Below, piece by piece: positions 20,358 to 32,003 of a stretch of 64,000 bases of DNA. The notes below the pieces were generated by a model. The model was not told the DNA's origin, did no database searches, and saw only the letters and a program-made list of their open reading frames with translations. Source of the stretch: Diphasiastrum complanatum. Lineage: Eukaryota > Streptophyta > Lycopodiopsida > Lycopodiales > Lycopodiaceae. Location: the NCBI GenBank assembly GCA_029204225.1, contig CM055106.1, forward strand, positions 10,242,978-10,306,977. Reading direction: 5' to 3'. The first letter of the stretch is position 1, and the number at the start of each line of letters is the position of its first letter. A program made the position numbers and the translations under genes.

Positions 20358-23300
20358 GGCAAGCCTGCTGACACTCACTGTTCATGCAAAATGCATGGGT
20401 TACTGATGCATGAGGAGTCCGTCTCCACTGCTGAAGGACTGCATGGCTCCTATCTATCATGCATGTGACTGAATGGGCATTACTGGCCCTCAGACCTACT
20501 GCATGGTATGCATGCATGCCAATGACCCACACTGTCCTCTGCCCTCCGGTGGTTATAGCTGCACGTAGAAGTACTGTTAGGTTCAGTACAATTACGGTCT
20601 CGTAACACTCCCTCCCCCTTAAGAGCTGTCTTGGTCAAAGTCTGGATATAACTGATGAAGTATGTTGCCTCTTTCCCAAGTGGCATTCTCTACAGGCTAA
20701 GCCTTCCACTTGACAAAATTCATGATATTTGGTGCGACGTGTCTGTGTCTCCCTAGAATCAAGGATGCTTTCTGGGCTTTAGTGGATGGACTTTAGTGAT
20801 GTTCGGGAGTTCTAGTTCATAAGAAACTTCGCCTATTTTCCTTATGATGGTAAACGGACTTTAGTGCTATTCGGGAGTTCTAGTTCGTAAGAAACTTCGC
20901 CTATTCTTATAATCATGGACTTTAGCGTTGTTCGGGAGTTCTAGTTTGTAGGAAATTGCCCCTATTCTCCTAATGATGGTAAACGGACCACAATACCTAG
21001 GAGACAATGTAGCACACACTCCTATTTTGATTTTCTAGAGCTAGTTGGGACTCAAAGAAAGACTTTCTCACCGGGGGAGAACTAAATATCCTGCCTATTT
21101 CGATCTACATAATACTTAGCTCGATCTGGGCTTGCTTAATGCTACGCTTAGCCTGTTCTACCATCTGGTTCTCTTGAAAAGTTTTTGGCTCTTCAACTTT
21201 TTCCTGTTTTAACCCTACGGCCGTGGGTGCGCGTGGCCGAAAACCATACATCAGCATAAATGGGTTATCTCCCATAGCTGAATGTTTGGTACTGTTATAA
21301 GCAAACACTAATATCGGAAGATATTCCTCCCAATTAGTTTGCTTTTTGCTGACATACGCACAAAGCATATCCTCCAACACCTAATTTACTCTGTTTGTTT
21401 GACGGTTCATCTGTGGATGGTCTGAAGTACTCATATTTAGTTTGGTATGGAGATGATGGAATAAAGCTCTCCAAAAATTTCCATCAAACTTACTATCTTG
21501 GTCTGTCGGAAGGAAGATCGTATAATTTAAATAGGCCGTCTATAAACAACTTTGCTAACTCCGGAGTTGGGACGGTTGTTTTGGTCGGAATAAAATAAGC
21601 CATTTCATTTGTTAATCATGACCCTTCTGGGTCCTAGGCAGGCCTACTATAAAATCCAACATGGTTACATGTTGTTGGATGTCCCTTTTCATACTAGGCC
21701 AAAAGAATTGCCTCCGAAGAAGCTCATAAGTTTTCTGTATTCCTGGGTGTTATGGCCATTGGCAAACATAGGGATACATGTGACTCGTTAGTCCCTAAGG
21801 GGTCCCGGCGGGGTGACACTAAGTGGAGGGCACCCTTAGTTACTAAGGGTGGGTCCCTAAAGTTAGGTAGGACCTATGTGCCCACATGTACAGTATGCAT
21901 GTGAGGGGCAGTGGTAATTGTGCATGTGAGAGGTGTGCATGGCCTCCTGGAGGTCTGGTGCTAGTCCTATATGGTGGTCTGTGGGTGTAGAGCCAGGTAC
22001 AGGATAGTGGGCGGAGATTCAAAGTCACTCCTCCATTGTGGCGTTCATCTATTCATTATTCCTAATACTGGGTGTCCTGTACTAGGGCTGTTATGACATT
22101 CATACAACACTTGGAGCATAAAATCCGTAAGTTGGGAACACATTATGTTTTTGTAAAGTAGGTACTCATCCTGTATGGAATATTGTTTCAATTTGAATCC
22201 TCTAGAACTAGATCCCTCAATCGTAACGGTATGCTTGGGTTCTACAGACTCAAAAGGACCCTTTATCCTCAACAAAAGTTGTTGTCTACTTGGATGAATC
22301 TTCCCCAGCCCTAGGAACTGGTTCAGAAGTCTGTACATCTCTATCCTGGACTGTTTTCTAGACTATGGAGAAATATGAATCATCTTTGCATTGCCCCCTC
22401 AAGGACTTGAGTAACTCATTATAGATCTGGGTAAAACTTAATTCGTTTACCATTGGCATCCTGCTGAAAGCATCTGCCACTATATACAAATTTCCTTCTC
22501 TATATCTGATAGACAAGTCAAATTCCTGCATTAGTTTAACCCATCGAGCTTTTCGGCCCCTAACACAAATATCTAAGGCTTTCATGGTCAGTTAGAATCT
22601 CGAACTTAGCACCATACAAATAGTGCCGCCCAGTCTCAAGGGCACGAATAATTGAAAATAGTTCTTTTTCATAGGCACTCTATCTAGTCTGGTCTATGTC
22701 GAGCTTCTTACTATCGAACGCCACTAGTCGTCCGTTTTGGTTCAACACCGCACCTACTGCAAAGTCACTAGCATTTGTTTCAACCACAAAGGGCTGATTT
22801 GGGTCTATGGCTTTCAGTATTGTTGCTATAACTAATGCTGATTTGAGAGCGTAGCAATCATGTTGGTCTGGCCCCCAGATGAACTCCTTTCCCTTTCCCT
22901 TACCCTTACCCTCAAGAAGATTTTTCATGGGAACTACTATCTGAACATAATCCTTGACAATTGTAACTAGCCGTTCGTTTTGGTTCAACACTGCACCTAT
23001 TGCAAAGTCACTAGCATCTGTTTCGATCGCGAAGGGCTGATTTGAGTCCATGACTTTCAGTATATGTGTCGTAACCAAAGTTTTTTTGAGAGCGTCAAAA
23101 CTCTCTTGTTGCTCTAGCCCCCAGACAAATTTCTTTCCCTTCCCTTGAAGAAGATTTGTCATGGAAACTGCTATCTAAGGATAGTTCATGACAAATCATC
23201 GGTATTATCCCGAAAGACCAAGCAACATTCGAACGTGTGAAATACTGCTTGGTTTAGGCCAACTGAAAATGGCTTTAACCTTATTTGGATCCATTTTAAT

Positions 23301-26300
23301 CCCATATTGCGAGATGATATTACCCAAGTACGCTATTTCTCTGGTAAGAAACTCCCATTTAGGTTTCTTTGCGAATAACTGAAGCTTTCTAGGCAAACGA
23401 AACACCTTTAGAAGGTGAGCCAATTGCTTCTTTACTATGGTTTTTTTTGACCAAGTGAATACCAACCCTAGTGGTGACACATATATAACCACAACAATAA
23501 TAATCTTGTTAAGAGTTTTTAAAAAGAAGCGTGGGTTATTGGGAGATGCAGTGACGTGCCCTACAAGTTTGTGATGAACATAGAGGATTTGTTCTTCCTC
23601 AATGCTTTGAATCCAATGATGGGCATCATAATCCATAGAGTGCCTTGTGGTAGCTTGAAAAAACTATAAAGGAGTGAACGGAGCAGCGATGGACTCCTCT
23701 CTCTTATGCCTTTTCCTTCCTCTCTCTCTTCCGAATGCAATTTGCAATGAGCAAGCAAGCTCATTCACGGCCCACAACGGAGCGTTGGTCCGTAAGGAGG
23801 AGCTTTGTATATCATTCTTCAGATATGTAAGAGGCTGTTAGCCAGCGATCTACTCCAGTTTGATCGTTTGCTCTTCAAAAGTGTCCTTGAATTGAATATA
23901 GAACCAAAAAGTGCAGTTGATAGGGACAAAATTAGGAGCCAGTAATGGATCGCTGGTCCACTGTAGAAATGTGCCCATATATATAACCTTCTCGTAGTTT
24001 TTGCAGTTTTCACAGAAGTCGAGTTCAAGAGGGAGTGCAAACTGCAAACATTGTCACACTTTCTGCACTTTTCGCAGTAGGAGTGCGAACTGCAAACCCT
24101 GTCGCACTTTTCGCAAAATTCAAGTTCAACAAGGAAGGCGAACTGTAATCTTATCGTTTTGCACTTTTCGCACCAGACTAGTTCAATAGGCAGTTCGAGA
24201 TTCAGTCCCCTTCGCATTTTTCGCAAAAGCGTAAGGGCCATTTGCGATAGACATCGGGCTGGTGCCCCAACCATTTTGGGCAAAAACCCTTGTCAAAGGT
24301 AGGTGTATGCTGTAAAATAGTATGGTTTTGAAGCTCAACTCATTGCAAGTTACTAAATGTTCTACTGTTTATGAAGTTACGAAGTTCCGTATCATTAAAT
24401 GAAGCATAACTTGATCACTACCTATTCGAACGTAATATGCTGTCCTTGATTCTTACAATCAATAGACGAGGTCTAGGGAAAACACGTACATTACTATATG
24501 GGGTTATTGTGGTGTTAACATGATATATTGCTCTTCAGTACCGATACTGGAAGGGTCTGCGGCTTATCACGTTAAAAAGATGATCATGACTACCTCTCAA
24601 GAAGAAAATTCAACACATATTCAGGTATTATACTACACATACCCCTTGACGCATATGCTACTATGTTCACAATTCTAAGAGTTGGTTGGGTACTAATAAA
24701 CCAAAACCACTCAGTTTGTTCTTAAGTATTAACTACTCTTTGCTTGAATACAAAAAAAACCATCTTCAAATTATCATAAAAATCAAGGTTTCTACATTGG
24801 AGAAATAATAGTGATGTATATGCAATGTTTGGACTCTACCAAGTACCTGTAGAACATAGAAGTAAATTGTTTCTACACGTGATTACAAGTAAGATAGGTT
24901 GTTGGTGGGTCTGGAAAGCATGGATATGCTCAGACTGTTCCACGCTCGTATAAGACAACTTGACAGTCTTACGGTTTAGGATGGTGTGGATTTACCCTGA
25001 TACCGACGAGGACGACCACATCATACTTGTTAAAAAGAAACATGTTATTGGACTATAGTATGGTACTTTGTATTGTAAGTTTTTATACAGCTTTGTTTAA
25101 ACCTGTTATGCTATAAGACAAACGGATTTTAAAGATTTGGCCTTGACTTGTCAAGAGGCACGAAGTGAAATTTGTGTTACTCTCTCTGAGTTAAACTCCA
25201 CACAAAACATACGTCTCATTCTAGTTCAAAATGTATGTTTCTATGCTTGGTTAGGGTTGCCTTTTGAAGTTCATGAAGCTTGAGTGGCACACGTACATTC
25301 CTGTTTCGAAACGATTTGAAATTGTTATTTCATTTTATTTTATTATTATTATTTTTTCTGATTCGAAAAAAAAATCCAATTAAAATGGTCAGTTTGAATC
25401 GGACCATTTTGAAACGGTGATTCTTTGAACGAATCGCAATTCAAAGAAACTATGTTGCTTATTATCTTTCTTTTTTTGATAGTTGTCTATGTTCTTAGGC
25501 TTAAGGATAGACTCCCTATATCAAGTTCGTTGCAAGAATTCTTGTAGGAAAGCTTCCTGGAAAGCCTTCCATGACTGGAGTGTCTTCCCAGTCTCTTGGA
25601 GGTTCAGCCACCTCTTGTAGGCCATGGGACCCAAGGACAAGCTTGTTTCTAGGGCTTGCAAGTGGTCAGGGGTTGGTTTTAGTGCATGTACATTTTTCCA
25701 CTAGCCTAAAAAAGTTTGGAGTACATCTGTGTTTCTGTCTAAATCTTCCCCATTAAAGGTTAGTGGTTTTAAATCTTTGAATATGCTAGGGTTCGGTCTG
25801 CTACTTCCCGGATTTATGGGAACTGCGGGGGATACTGGCAACGGAGAAGTACTAGGGGCTGAAACTGGAGAAGTAGGGGTTACCGAAGAGTCTTTAACTA
25901 GCCTGTCAAACAAACTCTTCATGTCGGCAAGAGACTGATCTTGTTTAGTTCATACTGTTCTTTAGACAAATTCTTCAGTATTAAACATTTCATGCTCCTC
26001 ATCTATGTCCATTTGACTCTTCCCTCTTTGAAAACAAATTGCTTCTTCTTCGAGCTTGTCTATGGCTCTTGGTGGGGAGTATTCTCAGGAGTCGTCATTT
26101 TGGAGTTCGAAGATGAAAACTAAAACGTAAAACAAACTAAAACATAAAACAAACTAAAAGAAGAAAAGGGCAAAGACTTGGCTCTGATCGAAGCCCACTT
26201 GCCAAGGTGAACATCAAAGATGCGCCCCTCTTGTCACCGGAATTGCTTGATCCTATTAGCAATAACCTTGACACTGTAGGCAAGGATGGCTATGGCTCTG

Positions 26301-29300
26301 ATATCAGTGTTAGGAACAACATAATTACAGGAAAGGCAAAGCTAGTTTGATCCACCTGGGCAATGCATTCTCTTATAGAATGCCCCTCCTAGCCCAGTGT
26401 GAGTTTGCATGCGGTAGGTGGCAATTCCAACTGACACTCACCATTCATGTTGCATGCATGGGTTACAGATGCATGAAGAGTCCCAGTCCATTGTTGAAGG
26501 ACTGCATGGCTCCTAGCTGTCATGCATGTGACTGAATGGGCATTACTAGCCCTCATACCTACTGCGTGGTATGCTGCATGCCAGTGACCCACATTGTCCT
26601 TTGCCCTGCGGTGGTTATAGCTGCACCTAGAAATACTATTAGGTTCCGTACAGTTACGGTCTTGTAACAATTTGTATGGAGTAGTATTCTAAGTGTACAC
26701 CAACCATGACACTCTTAAGTATTTCTACAACCAACCAAACCCAAGAGGGCGCAAGGCCAGGTGGGTTGACTCGATTCAAGAATTTGACATGGAAATTTGG
26801 TACAAGAAAGGTGCTGAAAATCGTGTTGTTGATTCAGTATCTTGAATATTGTACTGGATGTCTTTTGTGGTAATAGAGTATGACTTATTTTGTCGAGATT
26901 AGTCAGGCTAAACAGGAGCATCCTCATTGTAAGGAAATTGTGAGAGGCAAATCAATAGAATCTCAGGTGGAGAGTTTTGTTCTCTTTGCTCACACTTACC
27001 TTAGATATACCATAGAGGATGGTATAGTTTCTGCCTATGGGAACTCGTCTACATATTATGGTCCTTGTTTCTATTTTATTTTTTATGAACTATTCTCATT
27101 ATTATTATTTTTCTTTTTTCTTGTTGATTGTCATTTGCTTCTTAGTCAACACTGGGTCTACCCAAGAGAATCCGGATTCTTTCAAAACCCAGTTTGCAAC
27201 TTATGCTTGGGTAGTGATGAGACATAAGCAATGCTATTTGTCGAGATAGCAGACATGGTGTTTCTCCAAGTACTCGAGGTCTCTAAGATCCTAAAGACGA
27301 GCAAATGTTACAAGTTATCTTGGCATTATTGTGGACCCTGGAAAATTGTCAAAAAGACAAGTGATGTTTCTTATAAGAAAGCGTGGCTTGAAACTTGTAA
27401 AGTGCATCTTGTATTTCATGTTTCTTGACTAAAAAGGGTTTTACATGATGGCGATAACTTCTTGTTAGATGGCTTTATTGCTTTGTAGGAGTAGGAAGAT
27501 GTGATCCATGGGGTAGCAGCAAAGGCCTCTATGCAATTGGCTGATGCATGAGCACTTGGTTGTGTGGCATGGCAGAACTCTTTCAGATGCTACTTGGGAG
27601 ATCGTGCACTGTACTCGGATTTTGTCATTTCGAACAGTGTCTCTTGAGGGAGAAGGGGTGTCTTCATGCCCCATTTGTAAACAATATGTATAGTTTTACA
27701 TGATAGTTGTATATTTGTAATTATTGAAATGGCTTGGCACTGATGCCCACCAAAGGGACCCCTTGGACCTTTTTTAGTCTTCAGGATAGTTATCTGTCCC
27801 TGCACTCTAACTTAGACAGGGATCAACGATAGATATGAATATATCTCTTGGATGTACTCAAAAAGGAATTGGTAAATAATTTACATCTTGTTTACCTTGG
27901 ACACACTTAATAGGGATGAGAAGACACTTTTGTGTCTTAAGTTTTATTTTAGAAAGCCCGTCTTTAGGCAACATAATCTGGATTCTTTCCAAACTCAGAT
28001 AGCAACTTATGCATGGGTACTGATGAGACATAAGTAGTGCTGGTTGGCTAAGGTCTTTTGTTTTTTGAGCTCCATATTATTGTTTTGTATCAACTTTTGA
28101 TATAGATTTGTGAATCTGGATATATTCCAATCTCACAAATAGATACAACATAAGTTTGAGCTTCTTCATAGTCTTCTAATCTAAGGGCGTACTTTGTAGT
28201 GCTCTATACAAGGACAGGACCTTTCTTAGTTTCACAGCCTTGAGATTCCTCGCGCTTAGGGTGAAAATGCTGCATGCATGAATATATTTAGCTTCTTGTA
28301 ATAAGGGCAATGTCTTAAGGGTGTCAGTAACAGAGCGAAGAGTACAAGATCTTATTCTATTGACTGTAAAGCTTGTTGTGTGAAGACAATACTCTACCAA
28401 GAGGAGACTTGACCTCCCACGTTACTTTGAGCATGAAAGCTGTAAAACGTTCCCATTTTGGCTATTTTAAGTCACAATCCTCGTTTGGAGTAAGCCACCA
28501 ACAATCATTAGAAGGGATCTTCCATTCAAAGCTCGGAACTTAATGTGAAATGTTCCAACAATAAACTGGTCCCAGGGGCCCAATTACTGCACTTTGCGGT
28601 TATAATAATAATTTCAGTTAGTTTGGATCCCTGCATTAGGCATGTGTTCATTTATGGTCTTGAGGTCCCTGAAGAATAACGATAGTTGGGGTCTACAGTG
28701 TCTCAAATTTTTTCTAGCTACTTTTGAATTTAACAAGCATGATGACTATGTGCCAGCTACTTTTTCTTAGAAGAATTGTGGGCTGAACAATGGTTTTTTG
28801 GCCAAATGTGACCACTCTCTTTATCTTGACTTAATTATCCCAGCAAAGATGGCCAGGCTGCGACAAGCAAAGGAAGAAGCTGAAAGGGAAGTAGCAGCAT
28901 ATCGGGCTCAGAGGGAAAGTGAGTTTCGAAAGAAACTTGCCGAGGTGTGTTCTTGTTCCATTGTTTTCTTCTGCAGTTTATTCTACACAAAGACCTGTCT
29001 ATTTGACAATGCCTGTTGTTTGCTTGTTGTTCTCTTACACGAGTTCCTGGTGTTCATGTTCATCAATTTTCTGACTCTTACACAGCACACATGTACCTAC
29101 CCCACATGTTTGTATTCATGAATACAGAGCAGTGGAGATTCGGGTGCAAACATGAAGCGTCTTGAGTCAGAAACTGTAATAAAGATCCAGCACCTCGCAA
29201 AAGAAGCATCCCAAGTTTCATCAGAAGTATGTGTATAGTTAGGGGAGAATTTTACATTTCTCTTCTCTCTGATATTCGCTTCAAAGCAATATGCCACTCA

Positions 29301-29432
29301 AGTTGTTGTAATGTGCACGTTATAAGATGATCTTTGCTTCAAATAGTACAAATTCAGCCAGTATGTCTACTTTTCTGTTTTTTGCAGGTAACAGCCCTTT
29401 TGTTGAAGTATGTGACGACCGTCAACAACTAA
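18110..29432 (+). CDS. VHA-G: V-type H+-ATPase subunit G, four exons, 108 aa
   Basis: Exons are 18110-18191, 28844-28944, 29128-29226 and 29388-29432 (TAA). All junctions are GT-AG and phases agree, giving 327 nt. The protein starts [19 protein letters not shown], continues [20 protein letters not shown] and [13 protein letters not shown], and ends [11 protein letters not shown], the full plant subunit G pattern at its usual length of about 110 residues. It is mostly one long charged helix. In the family, subunit G pairs with subunit E in the peripheral stator stalk of the vacuolar and endomembrane proton pump, so it is cytosolic and membrane-associated through the complex. The GA-rich leader at 18054-18109 precedes the start. 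The odd feature is intron 1, 10652 bp long and filled with retrotransposons. The gene appears intact. Confidence 0.95.
18192..20270 (+). other. Subunit G intron 1, left part, no element recognised
   Basis: No protein motif or repeat boundary is recognised before the microsatellite at 20279. The sequence is ordinary AT-rich intron DNA. Confidence 0.6.
20279..20353 (+). repeat. (CT)n microsatellite, about 37 units
   Basis: Uninterrupted CT dinucleotides. The repeat sits exactly at the truncated end of a gypsy 3' LTR, replacing its last 125 bp or so. The long serine-leucine and arginine-glutamate open frames here are artefacts of the repeat. Confidence 0.97.
20354..20607 (-). repeat. Gypsy G1 3' LTR, truncated
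   Basis: Matches 26425-26669, with the shared phrase GTGACTGAATGGGCATTACT. It is bounded on the right by the polypurine tract and on the left by the (CT)n repeat. Confidence 0.85.
20700..21104 (-). pseudogene. Gypsy G1 integrase C-terminal domain with triplicated segment
   Basis: On the minus strand, [20 protein letters not shown] is recognisable as the gypsy integrase C-terminal fold (the family phrase is GPFxIxxxIGxxAYxLxLP). The same segment occurs three times, with plus-strand units starting GGACTTTAG at about 20789, 20856 and 20925. Unit lengths of about 68 and 61 bp are not multiples of three, so the array breaks the frame. Confidence 0.7.
21105..22345 (-). pseudogene. Gypsy G1 integrase, broken
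   Basis: At 22338-22045 a zinc-binding H2C2-like start is seen ([14 protein letters not shown]). The catalytic core centre is absent. The late core ([20 protein letters not shown], then [13 protein letters not shown]) is at 21330-21210. The roughly 660 bp between these pieces lacks the two catalytic Asp motifs, so the enzyme is dead. Confidence 0.8.
22358..23636 (-). pseudogene. Gypsy G1 RT thumb and RNase H with internal duplication
   Basis: The RT end reads [20 protein letters not shown] and [20 protein letters not shown] (23340-23205). RNase H follows with [17 protein letters not shown] and, 246 bp later in the same open frame, [19 protein letters not shown], so 82 codons are tandemly duplicated (period 246 bp; copies near 22971-23162 and 22725-22916). 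The RNase H end ([24 protein letters not shown]) is at 22555-22440. Frames are interrupted elsewhere. Confidence 0.85.
24000..24235 (-). repeat. Degenerate minisatellite encoding CEKC-like repeats
   Basis: About five diverged units of 45-60 bp, each with TGCGAAAAGTGC-like sequence on the minus strand, lie inside a 154-codon open frame (24283-23819). Translated, they give repeated CEKC pairs, which look like zinc-binding knuckles but probably reflect the DNA repeat rather than a protein domain. Confidence 0.6.
25500..26098 (-). pseudogene. Gypsy G1 gag, broken
   Basis: The minus strand reads [12 protein letters not shown] then a stop. It continues with a proline/serine-rich linker (25922-25701) and [11 protein letters not shown], and then [18 protein letters not shown] at about 25600, resembling the retrotransposon gag core, where alanine-tryptophan and leucine spacing is typical. 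A stop near 25701 and others break the frame. Confidence 0.65.
26308..26669 (-). repeat. Gypsy G1 5' LTR, 362 bp
   Basis: Plus-strand ends are TGTTAGGAAC and TTGTAACA. On the minus strand the primer-site-like TGATATCAGAGCC follows its end after one base. It is longer than the left copy because that copy is truncated. Confidence 0.82.
26690..27480 (+). pseudogene. Second gypsy scrap in intron 1, opposite orientation
   Basis: The plus strand reads [12 protein letters not shown] then [18 protein letters not shown] and ENRVVDSV (RNase H end, 26698-26842). It then gives [19 protein letters not shown] at about 27370-27426 (integrase C-terminus). The catalytic integrase core between them is missing. 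About 75 bp (GGATTCTTTC...GATGAGACATAAG) at 27172-27245 recur at 27968-28045. Confidence 0.72.
27490..28840. other. Subunit G intron 1, right part
   Basis: Apart from the 75-bp repeat copy at about 27968-28045 no feature is recognised. The intron ends at the acceptor ATTATCCCAG (28834-28843). Confidence 0.5.
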
Positions 29433-31750
29433 GCTGGTAGTTAGATCTGGTATTCAACGCTTATTTGAATTCATGATGCCTTTGCAAGTGGGTATATTTA
29501 TAATTCACATGCCTGGTGGAGTGCATGTTATGTTGGTCAGCAATACCACTCTTAGAAGTTCTGAGCAGCAGGGAATTCTTATCACCAGATTAATTATGAC
29601 TGAAAGGTCTTGGGCTATGATGAACTGTGTACTGGCTATCAATTATTTTAATTCACCTTTGACACTTTAGTTGATCTAAATGTATGGAGTCAGGATGATC
29701 AGGTGAGATAGATGATGCAATGACTTTTGAGAGATGAGGCAATTACTCAGCTTGGCTATCGTGTTGGAAAGTAGTAGGGTTGATTTAAGAATTGACGCCA
29801 GAGATGGTTTAATGGAAAATTGCAAGTAAACATGCACTTTATTTTCTGTGATGTATTCAATGGAGTTGCCTGGGATTGTTGCTTAAAAAAATGAAGTGCT
29901 GGGCCATTTTTTTCAACCTGGAATTTGCAAAGACTGCTGCTAAGAATGTGCACTACTCAAGAAAATAAGCACCCTAGGGCTCTTAGTTTAGACTGCTTTC
30001 AAGTGTCAGTAGGCCCCAACGGCCAGCCTTTGAACTTATAAGAGAAAGTATTGTTAACATTTCTCAAGTTCATACTAGTGTATCATCAAATTTCACATCA
30101 ATCTACAAGGTGTTCGTACTAGTGTATCATCAAATTTCACATCAATCTACAAGGTACCGTAGAACCTTAGAAGATCATATGAAGATGGAGATTTGTATTA
30201 CTGACTGCAGAGTGATAGTCAGATCCTTATTGCGTGTAGACAAGCATGAGATGGGTCTTCTGAATTACAGGCATGAAAATTAGCATTTACTTCATGCCGT
30301 GTGGCATGTTCAGTTAGCTTGACAATCAGGATCTTGGTGTCTTCATCCTTAACGATTTCTAAGAGTATTGTCATCAAGAGATACATAGTCACCATGCAGT
30401 GGCCAATTTTGTGACGGAAGTTATGGCCTTTGCATCCACAAGCAAGTATAGGGACACTACGAGACATTCTAGAAAAGCAATGTGACCACAAGTTAATGAG
30501 TCTACTTCTGAAGTAGCATGTTTATTGTGGGAGTTTCAAAAGTTTAACCCTTAACTTTTTGTGTGTCTATAATACACAATGGTGGTCAAACTATCTATTT
30601 GTAATGAGGATGTCTACTCATTGCTCAAGCAAGTTTTCTTTCTGGAATCGTTTTTGCTAGCAAGCAAAAGGCTTAGCGGGGATTTCAATTCCCTGTATCA
30701 GCACCTTATCTAGTACCCTAGGAAGGTTTCTTGTTTTATCCCCTTGTTGAGTACCCTAGGCAAATGATCAACTAAATATGAATGAATCTAAGGGCTCTCG
30801 TACCTTTCGACTGGCCAAAATGTACCCAGAGTAAGCTAGCTGGCTTGCAGGCTGGAATGACAGGAATACATACCTCAAATCTCTATGTGGGAATTGTTGC
30901 TTGATTCTACCCCTCTGTAATTTTTGTTAAGCTTGGTGGACTGAGTAATTGGGGTGAAAATGTGGGCATAATTGCCATCTATGGTCTAGGCCTTTGCTGC
31001 AGCTGCATAAGTAACAGCTTCAAAGGGCAAGAATGGAGAAAGAAAAGCAGTGTCACTCAACCCCCTTTGGTGCTGAGCTAAGCATTCCGTTCTTTCGTGT
31101 GTTTTTTTGTGATCTCTCGCTTTGTTCAGAGAACAGCTCTGTGATCTACCTCGCCATGAGCACACATTCTCTCTATTGCAAGAATAATAGGCTAAGAGCA
31201 AGTGGAGAGGGCACTATTCATCTTCTCAGGCATGAATTCTTATTGTTATGTCTAATCTACTGAAACGTTTTGACAACATGAGTATATCATGCATTCACGC
31301 ACTATCAAGAGAGCAAAAGCAACACTTTGTCTGTACACAGTTTGAGAAGACAAGTATATCAGACATTTAAGAAAACAAAAAAGTATATAACCTAGTCACC
31401 CACTTTTGGGAGAGCAAACAAGCCAAATACAAGGAGGGCCTTGTGATAGTAGGTTACTCTATGTGGACATCCCAAGCGCTCCAGACCTCCATGCAAAGAG
31501 ATAAAGACCTCACATTTATGGTCAGGAAAGATTGGGTAGCTCGCATTTATGGTCATTTATTCAATACAATGATTGGGTATGTTTCTCCTAGAATTATGAC
31601 AATGTTTTGTTATAGTGAAGAGTTATGGACTCAGCTCGTTACATTCGTTGCGTCCATTTTTTTATTCTTTATTATGCATAAGCAAGAATATGGGCCCTTT
31701 TTATTCATGTATTGGCCTTGGGCCCTATTTGGTCATATTCTTAGGACTTG
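29433..31750. other. Subunit G 3' UTR and intergenic DNA
   Basis: The first few hundred bases are probably 3' UTR. A 46-bp unit beginning GTTCATACTAGTGTATCATC is tandemly duplicated at 30068-30158. No gene is recognised on either strand. Confidence 0.5.
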
Positions 31751-31991
31751 GTCATATTGATTTGGGGGTCCTCCTATTGGGGGGGGTGCATTATTTTCCC
31801 TCCAAATCTTTTGCTTCCCTCTATTTTTAAATTCTTATTTTGGGATTCATTGGTAGGGTATATATAGGGCAGCATTGTAGTTTTTTATGCAATTGATGAT
31901 AATTGCTCTTCTTTAGCCTCATTAAATACTCTCTCTTTCATGCTTTCTAGCTAAGTCCTGCTTTCTAGCATAGCTAATGAATTTTAGCTTG

Positions 31992-32003
31992 TGGTATCAG
32001 AGC
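31992..32003 (+). other. Gypsy F primer binding site (initiator tRNA-Met)
   Basis: TGGTATCAGAGC on the plus strand marks the start of the internal region, so the LTR lies to its left. Confidence 0.8.

Larger units (their letters stand above)
20354..26669 (-). mobile_element. Gypsy G1: degraded Ty3/gypsy retrotransposon in intron 1
   Basis: Minus-strand element. The 5' LTR is at 26308-26669 (TGTTAGGAAC to TCTTGTAACA on the plus strand), with a primer-site-like TGATATCAGAGCC beside it. Gag starts at 26098. RT, RNase H, integrase and integrase C-terminus follow between 23636 and 20700. A polypurine tract (AAGGGGGAGGGAG on the minus strand, about 20620-20608) precedes the 3' LTR at 20607-20354, which lost its outer end. 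Protease and the N-terminal RT are missing. The interval 24300-25500 holds no recognised coding and may be a further insertion. The gene order is typical of Ty3/gypsy. Confidence 0.88.

Noticed and set aside
20176-20532. Long serine-leucine and arginine-glutamate open frames on both strands
   Set aside because: They are produced by the (CT)n microsatellite.
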